Part shown: positions 1 to 6,056 of the stretch, piece by piece
Position numbering within the stretch: the first letter of the stretch is position 1
Layout: the number at the start of each line of letters is the position of its first letter
NCBI GenBank assembly: GCA_035454085.1
Contig: DAOTEJ010000107.1
Coordinates: 1 to 7,219 of the forward strand
Reading direction: 5' to 3'
Source: DAOTEJ01 sp035454085
GTDB lineage: Bacteria > Pseudomonadota > Gammaproteobacteria > Burkholderiales > Burkholderiaceae_F
Length of the DNA stretch: 7,219 nt
Made by a program: the position numbers and the translations under genes
Notes under the pieces: generated by a model
Databases searched by the model: none
Seen by the model: the letters and a program-made list of their open reading frames with translations, nothing else
Told to the model about the DNA's origin: nothing

Positions 1-84
1 TTTTCGACGCCGCTGACCGGCGCGTACTACTGGGTGCCCTCGGTCGAGGCGCTGGGCGTTTTCGCCAAGGCGGATGCCGGCTGA
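1..84 (+). CDS. C-terminal end of a probable DyP-type (dye-decolorizing) heme peroxidase, partial
   Basis: Reading from base 1 in frame 1 gives 27 residues and a TGA stop at 82-84. The 5' part of the gene is outside the window. The tail contains FSTPLTGAYYWVPS, which resembles the conserved C-terminal strand of DyP-type peroxidases: a small/aromatic (S/A)xxxTGxYYFVPS-like motif a few residues before the stop. DyP enzymes are heme peroxidases that use H2O2 to oxidise varied substrates. No catalytic residue falls in this fragment, so the call rests on this short tail alone. The gene runs in the same direction as the oxidase operon but is separated from it by 193 nt, so joint transcription is possible but not shown. 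Confidence 0.55.
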   Translation, partial: FSTPLTGAYYWVPSVEALGVFAKADAG

Positions 85-220
85 ACGCGCGAGCCCGGCT
101 GCGGACGCCCTGCAGCGCGAGCGCCGGCCGTTCGGACAGGACTGGGACGCGCGCCACTGACCCAGTTTGATCGGTGGAGTGCAGCAGCCAAGGCGACCCA
201 TCGTGTGTTCTCCCCTATGC

Positions 221-242
221 TCGCCCCCTCGCGAGGTGCCGA
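221..242. repeat. Imperfect 22-bp palindrome with a perfect 10-bp core (CCTCGCGAGG)
   Basis: The core at 227-236 is its own reverse complement. Extending outward, 9 of 11 symmetric pairs match, ending in TCG on the left and CGA on the right. It sits 35 nt before the GTG of the first operon gene, in otherwise non-coding leader. It could be a dimeric regulator's operator or a hairpin in the mRNA leader. GC-rich DNA makes chance palindromes common, and I recognise no regulator consensus here. Confidence 0.45.
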
Positions 243-265
243 AGCCGGCTGGATCGCGCCACCCC

Positions 266-271
266 AAGGAG
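266..271 (+). promoter_or_regulatory. Shine-Dalgarno sequence that decides the start of the small oxidase subunit
   Basis: AAGGAG lies 6 nt before the GTG at 278. It is the best ribosome binding site in the leader. It favours the 49-residue product over the 86-residue product that would start at the upstream TTG at 167. Confidence 0.75.
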
Positions 272-277
272 TCCGCC

Positions 278-427
278 GTGCCCGATCTCACGCCTGAGCA
301 AAAGGAGCGTCTCAAGGACGTGCCCAAGGGCACCTGGGCGCTGACCATGACGGTCGCCATCACCATGTTCCTGGCGTGGGTGGCCCTGTATGTGGGCAAG
401 TTCCTGGCCCAGGGCCCGGTGAGCTGA
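278..427 (+). CDS. Small single-helix membrane protein, probable cytochrome oxidase subunit IIa-like
   Basis: This 49-residue protein (GTG start) has a charged, soluble N-terminus (about residues 1-18, with PEQKERLKD), one hydrophobic helix at about 20-42, and a short tail ending QGPVS. Its size, topology and position directly upstream of subunit II match the single-helix subunit IIa of the Thermus ba3 oxidase. In that enzyme the helix fills the space of the first subunit II helix found in A-type oxidases. The sequence is too short to prove homology, so the call rests on context and topology. GTG at 278 was chosen for its AAGGAG site. The next gene starts 9 nt after the stop, and this stop codon is part of that gene's ribosome binding site, so the two are probably translationally coupled. 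Confidence 0.72.
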   Translation: MPDLTPEQKERLKDVPKGTWALTMTVAITMFLAWVALYVGKFLAQGPVS

Positions 428-429
428 GG
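424..429 (+). promoter_or_regulatory. Shine-Dalgarno overlapping the stop codon, for subunit II
   Basis: CTGAGG contains the TGA stop of the upstream gene (425-427) and the GAGG that would pair with 16S rRNA, 7 nt before the GTG at 437. The same hexamer occurs at the next two operon junctions. Confidence 0.6.
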
Positions 430-436
430 ACGCGCC

Positions 437-961
437 GTGTCCATCAACGTCTACGAGAAGCGCTACCTCATCACCGTCAGCGTGCTGGTGGGGCTGATGC
501 TGACCCTGATCGTGGGCAGCTTCGTGCTGCTCAACATCTACCCGCCATCGAACTCGGGCGAGACGATCGACTCCACCCGTCTGCACCTGAGCGAGGAGTT
601 CGCCGAGTCGAATCTGGGCGCGCGCACCAATCCCGACGGCACGGTCACGGTGCGCCTCGTGATGGCCAAGTACCTCGTGCATCCGCAGGAGTTCACGATT
701 CCGGCCGATGTGCAGGTGACCTTCCGCATCGCCACGCCCGACGTGGTGCACGGCCTCAACGTGCCCGGCACCAACATCAACACCATGGTGGTGCCGGGCT
801 ACGTCTCTCAGGTGCGCACCCAGGTGGTCTTTCCCGAGGTGGCCAAGCACGGGATCCGCAATCCTGACGGCAGCGTCACGGTGCCCCTGTTCTGCAACGA
901 GTACTGCGGTTACGGGCACCAGTCGATGTGGGCCCGCGTCACCGTCAAGCCGATCCGCTGA
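437..961 (+). CDS. Cytochrome c oxidase subunit II, ba3/B-type, CuA-containing
   Basis: This 174-residue protein has one N-terminal membrane helix (about residues 10-34) and a periplasmic cupredoxin domain (about 65-174). It accepts electrons from cytochrome c at a dinuclear CuA centre and passes them to subunit I. The CuA ligands are all visible: H105 (in DVVHG), C153, E155 by its backbone, C157, H161 and M164, in the pattern CNEYCGYGHQSM. E7, in the N-terminal YEKRY, corresponds to Glu15 of Thermus ba3 subunit II (YEKGW), the entry of its K-type proton path. The protein is short, with a single helix, as in B-type enzymes; A-type subunit II has two. It is the counterpart of Thermus cbaB. H105 and C153 are 48 residues apart, against 35 in Thermus, with an extra segment at about 135-150. 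The GTG start has a GAGG site; subunit I begins 8 nt after the stop. Confidence 0.93.
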   Translation: MSINVYEKRYLITVSVLVGLMLTLIVGSFVLLNIYPPSNSGETIDSTRLHLSEEFAESNLGARTNPDGTVTVRLVMAKYLVHPQEFTIPADVQVTFRIATPDVVHGLNVPGTNINTMVVPGYVSQVRTQVVFPEVAKHGIRNPDGSVTVPLFCNEYCGYGHQSMWARVTVKPIR

Positions 962-963
962 GG
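958..963 (+). promoter_or_regulatory. Shine-Dalgarno overlapping the stop codon, for subunit I
   Basis: CTGAGG again contains the upstream TGA stop (959-961). It ends 6 nt before the ATG at 970 and supports that ATG over an in-frame upstream ATG at 928, which would overlap the CuA-coding end of subunit II. Confidence 0.65.
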
Positions 964-969
964 GCCGCC

Positions 970-2604
970 ATGACCACCAACATCGCACCCGCCCCGTCCG
1001 GCCGTCTCGTCCTGGCACACGTCTGGGTGGCCTTCCTGCTGTTCGGTGTCGCGCTGCTGCTCGGCGTCTATCAGGTGCTGGCGCGCGACGGCGTGCTGGG
1101 CTCCCATGCCGCGAGCTACTACGCCTCGACCACCCTGCATGGGGTGGTGATGGGCTACGCGCTCACGATCTTCTTCATCACCGGGATCGGCTACGCGATC
1201 AGCGAGCGCGCCCTGGGCACGCGCGTGTGGGCGCCCGGGCTGGCCTGGCTGTGCTTCTGGGTGATGCTGGCCGGCACCGTGCTGGCGGCGCTGTCGATCC
1301 TCGCCGGCAAGGCCTCGGTGCTCTACACCTTCTACCCGCCGCAGATGGCGCACTGGAGCTTCTACGTCGGCGCCGCGCTGCTGGTGGCGGGCTCGATTGG
1401 TTGGATCGTGATTACCCTGGTGATGAGCGCGCAATGGAAAGGTGCGCATCGCGGCCAGAACCTGCCGCTGGCGCAGTTCGGTATGAGCATCTGCGCCCTG
1501 GTGTGGGCCTGGACCATGGTGGGCGTGGTCCTCGAGGTGCTGCTGCAGCTCATTCCGCTGGCCTTCGGGCTGACCCAGAGCATCGACGTCAACCTCGCCC
1601 GCGCGCTGTTCGCCTGGACCTTGCACCCGATCGTCTACTTCTGGCTGATCCCGACCTACGTCTTCCTCTACACCATCGTGCCCGAGGAGGCCGGCGGCTA
1701 TCTGTTCTCGGACGAGATGGCGCGGGTCGCCTTCGTGATGCTGCTGATCTTCGGCCTGCCCATCGGCATGCACCACCTCTACATGGACCCGCCGCACTCC
1801 GCGGGCTTCAAGCTGCTGCAGGGCATCGGCACCTTCCTGGTGGTGATTCCGACGATGCTCACCGGCTTCACGGTGTGGGCCTCGCTCGAGATATCGGGCC
1901 GACTGCGCGGCGGCACCGGCTTGTTCGGCTGGATGCGGCGGCTCAAGTGGGATGACCCGGTGGTGCTGGCCGGCGTCATGGCGCTGTTCATGCTGATCCT
2001 GGGCGGCTTTGGCGGCCTGGTGAACGCGGCCTACGCGCAAAACGCCATGGTCCACAACACGCAGTGGGTCACCGCGCACTTCCACTACATCTTTGGCGGC
2101 GTGGCGGTGACCGGCTACTTCGGGCTGGCCTACTACTTCTGGCCGCGCCTGACCGGCCGCGCGCTGTGGGCGCCCAAGCTGGCGCTGGCGCAGATCTGGC
2201 TGTGGATCATCGGCATGAACATCCTCTCGCTGCCCTGGCACTACGTGGGCCTGCTGGGCATGCCGCGGCGCATCGCCTACTACGCCTACGCGCCCGAGAT
2301 CGCCGCCCAGTGGCTGCCCTGGACCGGGATCATGATCATCGGCGGCGTGCTGCTGTGCCTCTCGGGCTGGCTGCTGCTGCTGATCCTGTTCCTAAGCGGC
2401 CGCACGCTGCCGGCTTCGAGCGCGACCATGGCGGGCGGCTTCGCCCGGCCCTACGAGGCCACGGCAGTCCTGCCGCGCTCGCTCAACGGCTTCGCTCTGT
2501 GGAACTGGCTGCTGCTGGCGCTGATGGCCATGGCCTGGGGCTACCCGATCGTGCAGTTCTTCCTCGTCAAGCAGTACCCCGCCCTGCCCTGGGGCTTCAG
2601 CTGA
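970..2604 (+). CDS. Cytochrome c oxidase subunit I, B-type heme-copper oxidase (ba3 family)
   Basis: This 544-residue integral membrane protein with about 13 helices is the catalytic subunit that reduces O2 to water and pumps protons. Visible ligands are H57 and H372 for the low-spin heme, H219, H268 and H269 for CuB, and H370 for the high-spin heme (motif VTAHFHYI). Y223, four residues after H219 in HPIVYFW, is the expected His-Tyr crosslink partner. Y230, Y234 and T298 line up, with a constant offset of 14, with Tyr244, Tyr248 and Thr312 of the Thermus ba3 K path; Ser309 there is T295 here. I see no A-type D-channel Asn/Asp motif. Together these place it in the B family (the counterpart of Thermus cbaA), not among aa3 or cbb3 enzymes. 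Such enzymes usually have high O2 affinity and pump fewer protons. The ATG at 970 was preferred because it follows GAGGG and an 8-nt intergenic gap. The heme types cannot be read from sequence. Confidence 0.95.
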   Translation: MTTNIAPAPSGRLVLAHVWVAFLLFGVALLLGVYQVLARDGVLGSHAASYYASTTLHGVVMGYALTIFFITGIGYAISERALGTRVWAPGLAWLCFWVMLAGTVLAALSILAGKASVLYTFYPPQMAHWSFYVGAALLVAGSIGWIVITLVMSAQWKGAHRGQNLPLAQFGMSICALVWAWTMVGVVLEVLLQLIPLAFGLTQSIDVNLARALFAWTLHPIVYFWLIPTYVFLYTIVPEEAGGYLFSDEMARVAFVMLLIFGLPIGMHHLYMDPPHSAGFKLLQGIGTFLVVIPTMLTGFTVWASLEISGRLRGGTGLFGWMRRLKWDDPVVLAGVMALFMLILGGFGGLVNAAYAQNAMVHNTQWVTAHFHYIFGGVAVTGYFGLAYYFWPRLTGRALWAPKLALAQIWLWIIGMNILSLPWHYVGLLGMPRRIAYYAYAPEIAAQWLPWTGIMIIGGVLLCLSGWLLLLILFLSGRTLPASSATMAGGFARPYEATAVLPRSLNGFALWNWLLLALMAMAWGYPIVQFFLVKQYPALPWGFS

Positions 2605-2606
2605 GG
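2601..2606 (+). promoter_or_regulatory. Shine-Dalgarno overlapping the stop codon, for the diheme cytochrome
   Basis: CTGAGG contains the TGA stop of subunit I (2602-2604) and lies 6 nt before the ATG at 2613. It is the third junction with the identical hexamer. Confidence 0.6.
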
Positions 2607-2612
2607 CCCGCG

Positions 2613-3550
2613 ATGAAACTTCTCTGCACCTTCGCGACGCTGGTCGTCGCCACGGCCCTGACGGGCGTGGCCCATGCCCAGACCCGGCCCTCCCAGGTGG
2701 CCTGGGACCTGAAGACCGTGAACTTCATCAAGTCGGGGCAGGCCGAGCGCGGCAAGACCTTGCACGCCGCGTGCGTCGACTGCCATGGCGCGACCGGCGT
2801 GTCGCCCTCNNNNNNNNNNNNNNNNNNNNNNNNNNNNNNNNNNNNNNNNNNNNNNNNNNNNNNNNNNNNNNNNNNNNNNNNNNNNNNNNNNNNNNNNNNN
2901 NNNNNNNNNGCGGCAATCCCGGCATGTACGGCATGCCGGCGCTCGAAGGGCAGAAGGGCGCCTACTTGCAGCAGACCCTGCATGCCTTTGCGAGCGGCGA
3001 GCGTCACAACGACGTTTACCGCGCGATGCGCGATGTGGCGCGGCGCCTGAGCCCCACCGAGATCGCCTGGCTCGCGTCCTACTACTCGGGAACCACGGTT
3101 GCGCCGCTCGCGGCCAAGCCGGCGAGTGTTGGCTCCGCGCCGGCATCGGCGCCCGCAGTCGCACCCGCGCCCGACGCTGCAGCGCCGTCCGCATCGGAAC
3201 CGGTGGCGAGCGCAGCCGGCAGCGGCGCGGGCTGGTACACGCCGGTCCAGGCCGAGCGCGGCGGCAAGCTCTACGCCGCGCAGTGCGCGATGTGCCATGG
3301 CGCCGCGCTGGGCGGCGGCATGGGGCCGGCACTCGCCGGGCGCAGCTTCTGGACCCAGTGGGGCGGCAAGCCCTTCGCCGTGGCGTGGAAGGAAGTGCAC
3401 GCCAAGATGCCGATGCAGGCGCCGGGCTCGGATGCGGCGCCCGTGTCGATCGACATCCTTGCCTTCCTCTTGAGCCGCAACGGGGTACCGGCCGGCAGCG
3501 CCGAGCTGAACGATCGCGCCGACCTCGCCCGCGCCTTGCCCGCCCGCTAG
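2613..3550 (+). CDS. Periplasmic diheme cytochrome c, interrupted by an assembly gap
   Basis: The ATG at 2613 opens a protein with a Sec signal peptide (hydrophobic core at about residues 4-20, likely cleavage after AHA at 22). The first heme site is CVDCH (C54-H58, bases 2772-2786). After the N run the frame resumes one phase away. It encodes a cytochrome c4/c553-like C-terminal half (PALEGQ, YLQQTLHAF, SGERHND) with likely axial Met at 3026-3028. An Ala/Pro/Ser-rich linker follows (about 3095-3225). The second heme domain has CAMCH at 3284-3298 and axial Met in AKMPM (3407-3409 or 3413-3415). Its end (ILAFLLSRNGVPAG) resembles the cytochrome domain of PQQ alcohol dehydrogenases. The protein is probably the soluble or membrane-associated electron donor to the CuA of subunit II, given its place in the operon. 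The frame change is best explained by the placeholder gap, not by a mutation. The stop TAG is at 3548-3550. Confidence 0.82.
2810..2909. other. Assembly gap, exactly 100 N
   Basis: Exactly 100 undetermined bases lie inside the first heme domain of the cytochrome c gene. The round number is the usual placeholder for a gap of unknown length. For the two halves to share one reading frame, the true length must be 2 modulo 3; 100 is 1 modulo 3. Because c4-like domains have only a short segment between CxxCH and the LAGQ-like motif, the true missing sequence may be very short. Confidence 0.95.
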
Positions 3551-3568
3551 CGCGGCACGGTGGCACGC

Positions 3569-6037
3569 ATGAACGCCTCGGCGTCGGCGTGCTTTCACTG
3601 TGGCGAGCCCACCGAGGGCGGCCGCTGGCGCGCGTTGGTGAACGGCGTCCCCCGACAGTTCTGTTGCGTCGGCTGCCAGGCGGCGGCCGAGGCGATCGAG
3701 GCCGCCGGCCTTTCCGACTACTACCGCACTCGCAGTGCCGCCGCGCCGCGGGCGCTACCCGCCGCCTTACCCTCCGCGCTGTTCGACCGCCCCGAGTGCG
3801 CCGTGGCCTACTCCGGCAGCGCCGCGGGCGGCCGCCAGGCACGGCTGGCGCTCGAGGGCGTGCGCTGCCCCGCCTGCCTGTGGCTGATCGCGCAGCGCCT
3901 GCGGGGTCTGCCGGGAGTGCTCGGCGCCGAGGCGGACTACGCGTCGCAGACCGCCAGCGTGCGCTGGCAGCCGGGAGAGGAGTCGCTGGCCGCGGCGGTC
4001 TCGGCCATCGAGATGCTGGGCTACCGCGCCCGCCCGATCGCGGGCCATGCGCTCGATCAGGCGCAGCAGGCGGCCGCCTGGCGCGATGGCGAACGCCTGG
4101 TGGTGGCGGTCGTGCTCGGCATGACCGTGATGAACGCAGCCCTTGCCCTCTATCTGGCGGGCAGCGCGGCGCCGCCGCTGGCCTTGTGGGAGCAAGTGGT
4201 GCGCGTGCTCAGCGCGCTGCTGTGTGTGCCGCTGCTGGCCTGGTGCGGCGCCGACTTCTTCGGCGGCGCGTGGCGCGATCTGCGCGGGCGGCGTCTGGGT
4301 ATGGATGTGCCGGTCGCACTCGGCCTAGCTGCGGCGTACGCGGGCAGCCTGGTCGGGCTGGCGGACGGCGGCCCGGTGTACTTCGATGCCATTGCCATGC
4401 TCGTGCCGGCGGTGCTGGGCGCACGCTGGCTCGAGGCCCGTGCACGCCGCGACGCGGCGGCCGCACTGGACCGGCTGTCGGTGATCGAGCCGCAATTGGC
4501 CCTGCGCTGCCGGGCCGACGGCACCGACGAAGCCGTGCCCGCGCTCGATCTAGCGCCAGGCGACGAACTGCGGGTGCGCCCCGGCGAGGCAGTGCCGGCC
4601 GACGGCGTGCTTAGCTCGGACTCGGCCCTGCTCGATGAGTCGCACCTCACGGGCGAGCCCTACCCGCGGCGACGCGTCAGAGGCGAGGCGGTTGCCGCAG
4701 GCAGCGTGGTGATCGAGCAGGCGCTGCGCCTCACGGTCACGCGGGTCGGGGCCGCCAGCACCCTAGGCGAGTTGCGCGCCCTGATCGAGCGTGGCCTGAC
4801 CAGCCGGCCCGCGCTGGCGGCGTTGGCCGACCGGTGGGCACCGGCACTGGTGGCCGTGGTGCTGGCGGCCGCGGCGCTCACCTGGCTGGCGTGGCAGGTG
4901 ATCGATCCTGCGCGCGCGCTGCCGGCTGCGATCGCCGTGTTGGTGGTGAGTTGTCCCTGCGCGCTGGCGCTCGCCACGCCCCTCACCCTGGCGCTCGCGG
5001 CGGGGCGCCTGGCGCGCTCGGGCATAGTGCCGCTGCGCTTGGCCGCCCTGGATGCCCTGGCCACCGCGCCAGTGGCGGCGTTCGACAAGACCGGCACGCT
5101 CACGCGTGGCAAGCCCGTGCTCGTGGCCGTCGAGACCTGTGGCGGCCTGGACGCCGCGGAGGCGCGTTCACTAGCCGCGGCGCTGGAGCGCGACAGCCTG
5201 CATCCGATCGCGCACGCCCTGCGCGAGGAAGAGAGCACATTGCGGGTCGTCGAGCGCCTTGAACAACATCCGGGGGCGGGCGTGTCGGGCGAACTCGGCG
5301 CCGCGCGCTGGTGGCTGGGGGCGCGCGAATTTGCACCGGGCGCGGCAGCGCTCAACGAGCGCGCTGCGCATTGGGCCGCCGAGGGCCGACTGGTGGCCGT
5401 GTTGTCGGACGGTGGGCAGCGCGGTGCGCTCTTCGCGTTCGAGGATGCCCTGCGGCCCGGCGCGCAAGCGCTCGGCCCCGCCTTGCAGCGTGCGGGCGTG
5501 CGGCACACGGCCTGCCTGAGTGGCGACCCCGGCGCGGGGGTGGCGCGCGCGGCCGCGGCCGCGGGACTGGACGAGGCCCTGGGCGCGTGCAGCCCGCAGG
5601 GCAAGCTCGACTGGCTCGCGCGCGCTCGCGCAGCGCACGGTGCCGTGCTGATGGTCGGCGATGGCTTGAACGATGCGCCGACGCTGGCGGCAGCGGACGC
5701 CTCGCTGAGCTTTGCGGATGCGGCGCAACTGGCGCGCGCCTCGGCCGACTTCCTGATCGCGGGTGAGTCTCTGGACGCGGTGCCCCGCGCGCGCCGGCTG
5801 GCGCGCCGCGCGCGCCGCGTGCTGCACCAGAACCTCGCCTGGGCGGCCGGCTACAACCTGCTGGCGATTCCGCTGGCCGCCAGCGGCGTGATCGCGCCCT
5901 GGTTGGCGGCGCTGGGGATGGCGGCCAGTTCGGCGCTGGTGGTGGCCAACGCGCTGCGCCTGAACGCTGCCCCCGATCATGGCCGAGCCGACGAGCTCGC
6001 GGTGAACTCGGCCGCGACAGCTGCGGCGCAGAACTGA
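3569..6037 (+). CDS. ccoI: Cu(+)-exporting P1B-type ATPase of the CcoI/FixI family
   Basis: This 822-residue transporter uses ATP to move Cu(+) from the cytoplasm to the periplasmic side. In order it has: a Cys-rich N-terminal site (C8, C11 in CFHCG; C32, C33, C36 in FCCVGC) typical of CcoI/FixI proteins; a heavy-metal-binding domain with CPAC at 100-103; helices at about 174-290; the actuator TGE at 361-363; helices at about 425-480 with CPC at 462-464; phosphorylated D506 in DKTGT; HP at 545-546; GDGLND at 697-702; and two last helices carrying YN (762-763) and MAASS (784-788). CPC, YN and MxxSS together are the Cu(+) signature. It begins 18 nt after the cytochrome stop. The ATG was preferred to an in-frame GTG at 3560 because GGTGG lies 5 nt before it; the choice is uncertain by three residues. 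Known CcoI proteins supply copper for cbb3 oxidase, so a role in assembling this oxidase is inferred from position. General copper export (CtpA-like) is the alternative. Confidence 0.93.
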   Translation: MNASASACFHCGEPTEGGRWRALVNGVPRQFCCVGCQAAAEAIEAAGLSDYYRTRSAAAPRALPAALPSALFDRPECAVAYSGSAAGGRQARLALEGVRCPACLWLIAQRLRGLPGVLGAEADYASQTASVRWQPGEESLAAAVSAIEMLGYRARPIAGHALDQAQQAAAWRDGERLVVAVVLGMTVMNAALALYLAGSAAPPLALWEQVVRVLSALLCVPLLAWCGADFFGGAWRDLRGRRLGMDVPVALGLAAAYAGSLVGLADGGPVYFDAIAMLVPAVLGARWLEARARRDAAAALDRLSVIEPQLALRCRADGTDEAVPALDLAPGDELRVRPGEAVPADGVLSSDSALLDESHLTGEPYPRRRVRGEAVAAGSVVIEQALRLTVTRVGAASTLGELRALIERGLTSRPALAALADRWAPALVAVVLAAAALTWLAWQVIDPARALPAAIAVLVVSCPCALALATPLTLALAAGRLARSGIVPLRLAALDALATAPVAAFDKTGTLTRGKPVLVAVETCGGLDAAEARSLAAALERDSLHPIAHALREEESTLRVVERLEQHPGAGVSGELGAARWWLGAREFAPGAAALNERAAHWAAEGRLVAVLSDGGQRGALFAFEDALRPGAQALGPALQRAGVRHTACLSGDPGAGVARAAAAAGLDEALGACSPQGKLDWLARARAAHGAVLMVGDGLNDAPTLAAADASLSFADAAQLARASADFLIAGESLDAVPRARRLARRARRVLHQNLAWAAGYNLLAIPLAASGVIAPWLAALGMAASSALVVANALRLNAAPDHGRADELAVNSAATAAAQN

Positions 6038-6039
6038 TC

Positions 6040-6053
6040 GCGCGACTCCGCGC
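6040..6053. terminator. Possible weak bidirectional hairpin between convergent genes
   Basis: GCGCG-ACTC-CGCGC forms a perfect 5-bp GC stem with a 4-nt loop, filling most of the 19-nt gap between the two converging stop codons. Neither strand has a T-tract after it, so it is not a standard intrinsic terminator. It may be chance in GC-rich sequence. Confidence 0.25.
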
Positions 6054-6056
6054 CGT

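Larger units (their letters stand above)
85..277. other. Intergenic region upstream of the oxidase operon
   Basis: This 193-nt stretch lies between the peroxidase-like stop and the GTG of the first operon gene. An open frame in phase with that gene runs back to a TTG at 167, but its predicted N-terminus is Pro/Arg/Cys-rich and unlike an oxidase subunit. I read it as leader, not coding. The region holds an imperfect palindrome at 221-242. I found no convincing sigma70 -35/-10 pair and no T-tract terminator for the upstream gene. If the operon has its own promoter, it should lie here. Confidence 0.5.

Noticed and set aside
95..127. Possible terminator hairpin (CCGGC/GCCGG arms) after the peroxidase-like gene
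   Set aside because: The arms are only 5 bp, about 23 nt apart, with competing inner pairings and no T-tract.
167..171. TTGAT, a half-site of the FNR/Anr box upstream of an oxidase operon
   Set aside because: The second half expected four bases later (ATCAA) is absent (GGAGT), and no matching -10 element is visible downstream. A 5-bp match is likely chance.
216..221. TATGCT as a possible sigma70 -10 element
   Set aside because: No -35-like hexamer lies 16-18 bp upstream, and it abuts the palindrome. It is not enough to call a promoter.
167..277. N-terminal extension of the small oxidase subunit from a TTG at 167
   Set aside because: The extension is Pro/Arg/Cys-rich with no membrane or signal character, while GTG at 278 has a proper AAGGAG site 6 nt upstream and gives the expected subunit IIa size.
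910..2241. Long minus-strand open frame of 443 codons opposite the oxidase subunit I gene
   Set aside because: The product is His/Gln/Arg-rich low-complexity sequence typical of the antisense of GC-rich genes. The plus-strand subunit I has every catalytic residue.
2771..3550. Independent short cytochrome gene starting at 2771 across the N gap
   Set aside because: Before the gap this frame reads MRRLPWRD and misses the heme motif. The real CVDCH lies in the 2613 frame, so the gap explains the apparent frame change.
2785..4614. Plus-strand open frame of 609 codons overlapping the cytochrome and ATPase genes
   Set aside because: It is an Arg/Ala/Gly-rich shadow frame, runs through the N gap, and conflicts with two genes that have clear motifs.
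5786..5820. Alternating GCGC-rich run that could be a repeat or Z-DNA-like tract
   Set aside because: It encodes the Arg/Ala-rich cytoplasmic stretch before the last two ATPase helices (RARRLARRARR), so coding constraint plus high GC explains it.
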